Below, piece by piece: positions 58,834 through 64,000 of a DNA stretch of 64,000 nucleotides. A program made the translations under genes and the position numbers. Position 1 is the first letter of the stretch, and each line of letters begins with the position of its first letter. The notes beneath the pieces are model-generated. The model worked only from the letters and a program-made list of their open reading frames with translations. It had not been told where the DNA came from and ran no database searches. This DNA is from Leptospirales bacterium (GTDB taxonomy: Bacteria > Spirochaetota > Leptospiria > Leptospirales > Leptospiraceae): the NCBI GenBank assembly GCA_013297885.1, contig JAAFIR010000002.1, positions 62,001-126,000 on the forward strand. The letters are read 5' to 3'.

Positions 58834-59163
58834 ATGCTTCCCTACATTGTTTTATATTCTAAAAATCTTCAAGTAACATTTCTTTTTTTTGAATTATTTG
58901 GTTTTAAACTTATCAAGGAACAACATGGAAATTCTCCAATTCATTATTCATTAAAATTGGAATCTTTATTCATAGAATTTTATCCTAAAAAAAAAGATAC
59001 TCAATCAGAATTTATTCTTGGCTTAGAATCTCAAAAAACTTTTTCTGAGATTATTCAAATCTCTAAAGGCAAAAATTATTTTTATAAAGAGTTTAATAAT
59101 TTTGTTTCAGTTTGGGATAGCTTTGGGAATAAAGTTCATTTGTATTATTTAAAAGAAGAATAA
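58834..59163 (+). CDS. VOC (glyoxalase/bleomycin-resistance) family protein
   Basis: 109 aa, a single VOC domain: IVLYSKNLQVTFLFFELFGFKLIKEQHG at the start, beta strands with LFIEFYP, and a C-terminal VWDSFGNKVHLYYL, which holds the usual DPxGNxxxL pattern. Function not assignable from the fold alone. It begins 17 bases after tRNA-Phe. Confidence 0.75.
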   Translation: MLPYIVLYSKNLQVTFLFFELFGFKLIKEQHGNSPIHYSLKLESLFIEFYPKKKDTQSEFILGLESQKTFSEIIQISKGKNYFYKEFNNFVSVWDSFGNKVHLYYLKEE

Positions 59164-59393
59164 TTTTTAGGGTTACTTTTTTTTAATTTACTAATTATTT
59201 TTTTACACAATAAAATGGATTAAAAAAAGCATAAAAAATTTTTGAAGTTTTTTTTGTTTAATTTGAAAGCCCAGTTTTTCCACTTAAACAATTTTATTTG
59301 AATTGAATGATATTTAACTAACCTACTTTCTCTTTAATGAAATTTAAGAAGGTTATTTTCTAAGAAAAATTTGCCCAAGTTTGAACTTAAAAA

Positions 59394-60134
59394 TTAAATA
59401 GCAACCCCTTCACCAAGTTCAAAATTTGATGTTACTGATGAAACGTCATCGTGTGATTCAAAGGCATCTAAAATTTTCATTACTTTTTCTGCAATTACAG
59501 GATCAGTAACTTCTACTGTTACTGAAGCTTGATATTTAACTTCAGATTCTAAAGTCAGTAAATTTTTACTATTCAATGCTTCTTGGATTTTTTCATAAGC
59601 TTCAGGAGAACCTGTGATTGTAAATTCTTCTTCTTCTAAAAGAACATCATCTGCTCCAGCATCAACAACTAAGTCAACTAAATCATCTTCTTTAATTTGA
59701 TTCGCTGTTAATACAATAATGGATTTTTTTTCAAATAATCTGCTCACAGCTCCTGGGTTTGAAAGTGTACCACCAAATTTAGAAAGAATACTTTTTATTT
59801 CAGGAGTGGTTCTTGATTTTTTATCTGTGACAACTGAGACCATAATTGCAATTCCACCAGGTGCATAACATTCAAATAAACAGTCTTCATAAGTTACACC
59901 TTCCAATTCTCCAGCACCTTTTTTTATTGCCCGCTCGATATTATCCTTTGGCATGTTTACTGATTTTGCTTTTAATACTGCAAGTCGTAATCTTGGATTT
60001 CCCTCAGGATCTGAGCCACCCATTCTTGCAGCGACAGTAATTTCTTTACCCACTCTAGTAAAAATGGCTCCTCTTTTGGAATCGATTGCTCCTTTTTTTC
60101 TTTTGATGGTAGCCCATTTTGAATGACCAGACAT
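59394..60134 (-). CDS. yebC: YebC/PmpR-family protein
   Basis: 246 aa, full length. N-terminal [53 protein letters not shown] and [10 protein letters not shown] are the family signature. Older work calls these transcription regulators; recent work links them to relieving stalled ribosomes. The downstream 230-base gap on the tRNA side holds a possible degenerate repeat-element end. Confidence 0.95.
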   Translation of the reverse strand: MSGHSKWATIKRKKGAIDSKRGAIFTRVGKEITVAARMGGSDPEGNPRLRLAVLKAKSVNMPKDNIERAIKKGAGELEGVTYEDCLFECYAPGGIAIMVSVVTDKKSRTTPEIKSILSKFGGTLSNPGAVSRLFEKKSIIVLTANQIKEDDLVDLVVDAGADDVLLEEEEFTITGSPEAYEKIQEALNSKNLLTLESEVKYQASVTVEVTDPVIAEKVMKILDAFESHDDVSSVTSNFELGEGVAI

Positions 60135-60245
60135 ATTATTTCCTCTAAGTTATAATCAAGTTAACTTCAAGATTTTTAAAAACAAAATTTAGTCAATTCT
60201 TAGTTGGTATTAAAAAAATACTTAAAAACTTTCTAAAAATATTCT

Positions 60246-60935
60246 TTAGTTTATATCTTCTAAAAAACTAAAATCTCCAACTTGTTCTTGTAGTGATTTT
60301 GTTTCAGACTTTAATCTTACTGTATGTGCAATACAATATATACAAAAATCACAAAGCTCATTATAAAAAGGGTGAAAAGTTGTACTAAGAAAATTCTCAC
60401 TTAAAGCTTTTCTTAAATTCACAAAAGCTTTTTCTTTTCCGTTGGTTAATTCAGATTCTTTTAAAGAGGAATTAATATTTTGAATCAAAAGTTTAAATAG
60501 AGTTTCAGTTAGTGGATGCCATTTAGTATAAATTCTGTTTGCAGAAAGTAATTGATTTAAAACTTTCTCTTTTAAAGCATCATTAGTAGGGAATTTTTTT
60601 TCTTCGAAGGATTTAAAAATTGAAGCTAAAATTGCCATTTCTGTTCTTTGCTTTAAAAACTCTTGCCTATATAATTCTAAAAAACGAAATAATGCAAAAT
60701 AAGTTACAGGTTTTCTATCAGATTTTAATTTTTTAATCTTCCCTTTTTGAGTTAATAAGGTATCTAAATCTTCTGGTTTAATTTCAAAAGGATCTTCTTT
60801 AAAAAAATCTTCTAAAAAAGAACTTTGTTTTGTTTCATATTGTAAAGGAAAAGGTCTGTCTAGTTTTAAAATTCTCTTGTCTGTAGAATTTTTATAAATA
60901 AGAAAGATAGATGTCAAATAATCTTCAAATACCAT
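60246..60935 (-). CDS. Hypothetical protein
   Basis: 229 aa, soluble, mainly helical, with two cysteines close together (ELCDFCIYC) near the C-terminus followed by IAHTVRL, which could bind a metal. No family recognised. It lies between the PAS hybrid kinase gene and yebC on the same strand. Confidence 0.6.
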   Translation of the reverse strand: MVFEDYLTSIFLIYKNSTDKRILKLDRPFPLQYETKQSSFLEDFFKEDPFEIKPEDLDTLLTQKGKIKKLKSDRKPVTYFALFRFLELYRQEFLKQRTEMAILASIFKSFEEKKFPTNDALKEKVLNQLLSANRIYTKWHPLTETLFKLLIQNINSSLKESELTNGKEKAFVNLRKALSENFLSTTFHPFYNELCDFCIYCIAHTVRLKSETKSLQEQVGDFSFLEDIN

Positions 60936-61036
60936 ATATTATTTAGATTCAAGTTTTAATTTTGAAATTCAGAATTTATTATTAACAATCTAAATAAAGA
61001 TTAGAAATTGCAATAGGAAGTTTTTGAAAAAATATT

Positions 61037-63415
61037 TTATGTTTTTGAATTATGAAGTTGTAATAGAATTTCATTAATTAATTCTGATTTGTTTACTGGT
61101 TTTCGAATAAAGCCATCTGAAAATTCTTTAATTCTTTCTTCTGCCTCTTTTAAAACATAAGCTGTTAAAACAAGAATTGGTATATGTTTCAAAGTATCCT
61201 CTTTTTTTATTATTTCTGAAGCTTCAAAACCATCTTTGATCGGCATCCTAAGATCCATTAGAATTAAATCAGGTAGAATTTCTTTTGCCATTAAAATTAC
61301 TTCTTCACCATTTTTTGCATCAAAAATTTCTAAATTTAATTCTTTTAAAAATTCACGAATTAATTTTCTATTGTATTCGACGTCATCAGCAATTAAAATT
61401 TTATTTCTATTTAAATTTACTAAAACTGGAAAACTTTCTTCCTTTTGAATATTTATGGACTCCACTTCAGGAACATTCTCTAACTTTAAATAAAAAGTGG
61501 AGCCTATTTCAGGATTTTTTCGTACTTCAATTTTACCATTCATTAATTCAGCAAGCCTTAATGAAATAGTCAAGCCTAATCCAGTTCCACCGAATCGATT
61601 TAAATTTTGTTCTAATTGTTGGTAAAATGCTTCAAAAATTTTTTCTCTTTCTGAATCTGTGATTCCAATTCCAGTATCTTCAACACTAATAATTAGATTA
61701 AATAAATTATTTATTTTAATCGAACTAAGTTTGACATAAACATACCCATTTTCAGTAAATTTAATTGCATTTCCAATTAAATTGATTAAAATTTGTCTTA
61801 GCCTGATTTCATCTAATAAAATTAGTTTAGGAAAATCTTTAGAAATAAAAAATTTTAATTGAATTTTCTTTTCTTCAGCTTTTAAAGATAAAATTTGTTC
61901 TAACTCTGAAATTAAATTTTGAATCATAGTTGGAACAGGTTTTAATTCCATTTTCCCAGCTTCAATTTTTGATAAATCTAAAATATCATTTACTAAATTT
62001 AATAAATTTTTACTACTTATACATAAAGCCTCCAAATAGGAATTTTGTTTTGAATCACTATATTCTAATTTTAATAATTCAGAAAATCCTAAAATTGCAT
62101 TTAATGGAGTTCTAATTTCATGAGTCATGTTTGCTAAAAATTCTGATTTTGCAAGAGAAGCAATTTCAGCAGTTTCTTTAGCTCGAATTAATTTTTTTTC
62201 AACTTGTTTTGATTCAGTGATGTCAGTTATGATTCCAACAATATATTTTTGTCCAAAATCATCATAAAAAAGTTTTTTATTTGTTCTTAAAAATTTAACT
62301 TCTCCAGAAGAATTGGAAATTTCTTCATCATTACTATTTTCTTCACCTGATGATAGAACTTTATTATCATTGTACCAAAAAAAATCTGCTTGTTCTTTTG
62401 AAAAAAAATCATAATCTGATTTTCCAATCATTTCTTCTTTATTAAAACCCATAAAACTGGAAAAAGCATCATTTAATAATATCCATGTGTGGTATTGATC
62501 TTTTACAAAAACAGGTGTGGGAATTGAATTAATTAAATTATTTAAAAAAATCTTCATATCTAAAAGTTTTTTTTCAAAAAAAACTCTCTCAGATAAATCA
62601 TAAAAATTACAAGAATATCCAATCGGCATAAAATCGTCATTTCTTGTTAATGAAATTCTTATTTTTGCAGGGAAATTAGTTTTATCTTTTTTTACTAATA
62701 AAACCTCTCCTCTCCATTCCCTATTTTGTGAAAGAGTTTCTTTTAGTTCTTTTTTAAATGGAATATTCATAAAACTAAATTTATTTTCTTTTTGACCAAC
62801 TAGTTCTGGTGTTTCAAAACCCAGAATTTTATGAGCAGACTCATTTGCATAAATAATTTCACCTTCAACACTTAAAAAAATAACACCTTCTTCATTATTT
62901 CTAAAAATGCTTTCCAACATTTTTACTTCTTTTTGTTTATTTTTCTGATCAGTAATATCTTGTGTAATTCCGACTAATTTTTTTGCTATTCCGTTTTCGT
63001 ATTCAACTGAGCCAGAACTAGTAGCATATTTAATTTGACCATTTGGGATAATTAATCTATATTCTGAAAAAAAAGGTTTTGCATTATAAATTGAATCTTG
63101 AATTTCAAAAATCACTCTCTCAAGATCATCTGGATGAATAAAATTTGAAAAAGTATCTAAGTTTTGTTCAAAACTTCCTTTTTCCCTCTCAAGAATTAAG
63201 TATATCTCATTTGACCACTCAATATAATTAGTAATTAAATTTATGTTAAATGTTGCAATTTTACCAAATTTTTTAGCTTGTTGAAAATAAAAATCTTTAT
63301 CATCTTGAAACTTTGAAAAATCATTACTATATTCTTCAAATAAAGATTTTACAATTTGAAATTGTTTTTTATCTGGAATTACTGAAGCTAGTCTCTTTAG
63401 ATAGCCTTCATTCAT
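61037..63415 (-). CDS. Multi-PAS hybrid histidine kinase/response regulator
   Basis: 792 aa, no membrane segment. Three PAS domains (~30-155, ending [11 protein letters not shown]; ~160-285; ~285-400, ending [11 protein letters not shown]), HisKA with His near 434 ([16 protein letters not shown]), HATPase_c ([26 protein letters not shown]) and a C-terminal receiver (IADDVEYN, Asp in [11 protein letters not shown], Lys in IRKPV). Its ATG overlaps the stop of a heme c protein gene by 4 bases, so the two are translationally coupled and may sense redox state together. Confidence 0.93.
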   Translation of the reverse strand: MNEGYLKRLASVIPDKKQFQIVKSLFEEYSNDFSKFQDDKDFYFQQAKKFGKIATFNINLITNYIEWSNEIYLILEREKGSFEQNLDTFSNFIHPDDLERVIFEIQDSIYNAKPFFSEYRLIIPNGQIKYATSSGSVEYENGIAKKLVGITQDITDQKNKQKEVKMLESIFRNNEEGVIFLSVEGEIIYANESAHKILGFETPELVGQKENKFSFMNIPFKKELKETLSQNREWRGEVLLVKKDKTNFPAKIRISLTRNDDFMPIGYSCNFYDLSERVFFEKKLLDMKIFLNNLINSIPTPVFVKDQYHTWILLNDAFSSFMGFNKEEMIGKSDYDFFSKEQADFFWYNDNKVLSSGEENSNDEEISNSSGEVKFLRTNKKLFYDDFGQKYIVGIITDITESKQVEKKLIRAKETAEIASLAKSEFLANMTHEIRTPLNAILGFSELLKLEYSDSKQNSYLEALCISSKNLLNLVNDILDLSKIEAGKMELKPVPTMIQNLISELEQILSLKAEEKKIQLKFFISKDFPKLILLDEIRLRQILINLIGNAIKFTENGYVYVKLSSIKINNLFNLIISVEDTGIGITDSEREKIFEAFYQQLEQNLNRFGGTGLGLTISLRLAELMNGKIEVRKNPEIGSTFYLKLENVPEVESINIQKEESFPVLVNLNRNKILIADDVEYNRKLIREFLKELNLEIFDAKNGEEVILMAKEILPDLILMDLRMPIKDGFEASEIIKKEDTLKHIPILVLTAYVLKEAEERIKEFSDGFIRKPVNKSELINEILLQLHNSKT

Positions 63416-63762
63416 TTTTTTAATATTAATTCTTCCGGAACTTGAATTAGTCTTTTTTTATAAGATTTTTTATATTCTTTTTTGAATAATTTATGACAAT
63501 TTTTACATGAAGACATTAGTTTTCCTGAATCAATTGCTTCATCTGTTATTTCTTTCCACTTTGTTTTGTCTTCATCAATAGCAAAATTTGGAATTTCTAG
63601 TAAAATTTTTTTTAAATATTCTTTATCACCTTTCTTAAATTTTTTTTCAGCAGATTCAACATAATCTTCCATAAAATCATGAAGTGTCATTTCTTTATTA
63701 CCGTTAGAAAAAATATAACTAAAAGCTAAAATTGTAACCACTAAACTAAAATAAGTTTTCAT
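63412..63762 (-). CDS. Small secreted c-type heme protein
   Basis: 116 aa. Signal peptide [19 protein letters not shown], a helical mature domain and a single heme-binding CKNCH near residue 87 followed by a basic helix ([14 protein letters not shown]). One CxxCH near the C-terminus of a small helical protein fits the cytochrome c'/c556 type. AGGAA lies before the ATG. First gene of a two-gene operon with the PAS kinase. Confidence 0.75.
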   Translation of the reverse strand: MKTYFSLVVTILAFSYIFSNGNKEMTLHDFMEDYVESAEKKFKKGDKEYLKKILLEIPNFAIDEDKTKWKEITDEAIDSGKLMSSCKNCHKLFKKEYKKSYKKRLIQVPEELILKK

Positions 63763-63840
63763 AAAATTCCTTTTTTTATCTAATTAAACAGATTATGATA
63801 TATTAGTTAAAAAAATCAAGGAAATAAATTACAGTTTTTT

Positions 63841-64000
63841 TCATTTTATTTTTAATTGAATAATTGAAATTGGGTTAACTAAAGCTCCATCTATTTTAAG
63901 TCCGAGATGCAAATGAGGTCCTGTGGACATACCAGTAGAACCAATTTTACCTATTAATGCTCCTGCTTTTACCATTTCACCTTCACGAATCAAAGTTTCA
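63841..64000 (-). CDS. M23-family metallopeptidase, C-terminal end (partial)
   Basis: The last 52 codons of a gene continuing beyond the window: GEMVKAGALIGKIGSTG, then the HxH metal motif in GPHLHLGLKIDG and ALVNPISII. This is the LytM/M23 fold, which cleaves peptidoglycan cross-bridges or acts as a division factor when degenerate. The metal-binding HLH is intact. The stop is TGA at 63841-63843. Confidence 0.9.
   Translation of the reverse strand, partial: ETLIREGEMVKAGALIGKIGSTGMSTGPHLHLGLKIDGALVNPISIIQLKIK

Overview
This is a strongly A+T-rich bacterial window. The gene content points to a spirochaete, most likely of the Leptospira lineage. The evidence is the many short lipoproteins with relaxed lipoboxes, a 7TMR-DISM receptor, SpoIIE/STAS partner-switching proteins, a DUF4416 protein, an iron-sulfur type photolyase, and a long chemotaxis-like operon that contains extra histidine kinases. 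The lineage is an inference from gene content; there is no rRNA gene in the window.

Layout. 1-6.4 kb: two tandem hybrid histidine kinases with nearly identical 3' ends, a receptor lacking an output domain, a split membrane/metallophosphoesterase gene and a tyrosine-recombinase-fold protein that has lost its catalytic residues. 7.2-10.2 kb: glycolytic gap-pgk-tpiA operon. 11.4-12.5 kb: SPFH/GYF protein followed by a terminator. 12.6-27.1 kb: one tightly packed operon of two sensor kinases, a receiver/ATPase protein, CheY, a STAS protein, CheA, a receptor with five PAS domains, CheW, CheR, CheD, a broken cheB, a DUF4416 protein and a lipoprotein. 27.1-29.5 kb: cobT-cobS-cobC for the lower-ligand end of cobalamin synthesis. 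29.5-41.1 kb: a large surface lipoprotein, a SpoIIE-type phosphatase with TPRs, an AsmA-like protein, GDP-mannose dehydratase, an ATPase/STAS pair and a photolyase. 41.2-48.7 kb: a DUF2339-type membrane protein, three tRNAs (His, Arg, Pro), a cluster of lipoproteins, a polysaccharide deacetylase and a COG4299-type membrane acyltransferase. 48.8-56.5 kb: GH3 hydrolase, HemW-like radical SAM protein, FCP1-like phosphatase, LysM lipoprotein, STAS, then qor-fur-tgt. 56.9-64 kb: a Crp/Fnr remnant, an alpha/beta hydrolase, tRNA-Phe, a VOC protein, YebC, a heme c protein coupled to a PAS hybrid kinase, and the tail of an M23 peptidase.

How the genes work together. Signal transduction dominates. The 12.6-27 kb operon holds a complete receptor-CheA-CheW-CheR-CheD set plus two His kinases and a STAS protein, so its output may not be limited to flagellar control. 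Separate SpoIIE, ATPase and STAS proteins form the parts of a phosphorylation-controlled partner switch.

Most notable observations: (1) a five-copy family of intergenic two-hairpin elements whose stems differ in sequence but keep pairing, including compensatory base changes; (2) an intact but catalytically dead tyrosine-recombinase homologue near a 28-bp palindrome that is repeated exactly 51 kb away, beside a Crp/Fnr fragment; (3) four genes broken by small indels: cheB by 7 nt at its catalytic histidine, a LysM lipoprotein at an A10 tract just after ATG, a membrane metallophosphoesterase at a T9 tract, and a hydrolase between signal peptide and body. These are phase variation, decay or sequencing error; only reads can tell which.
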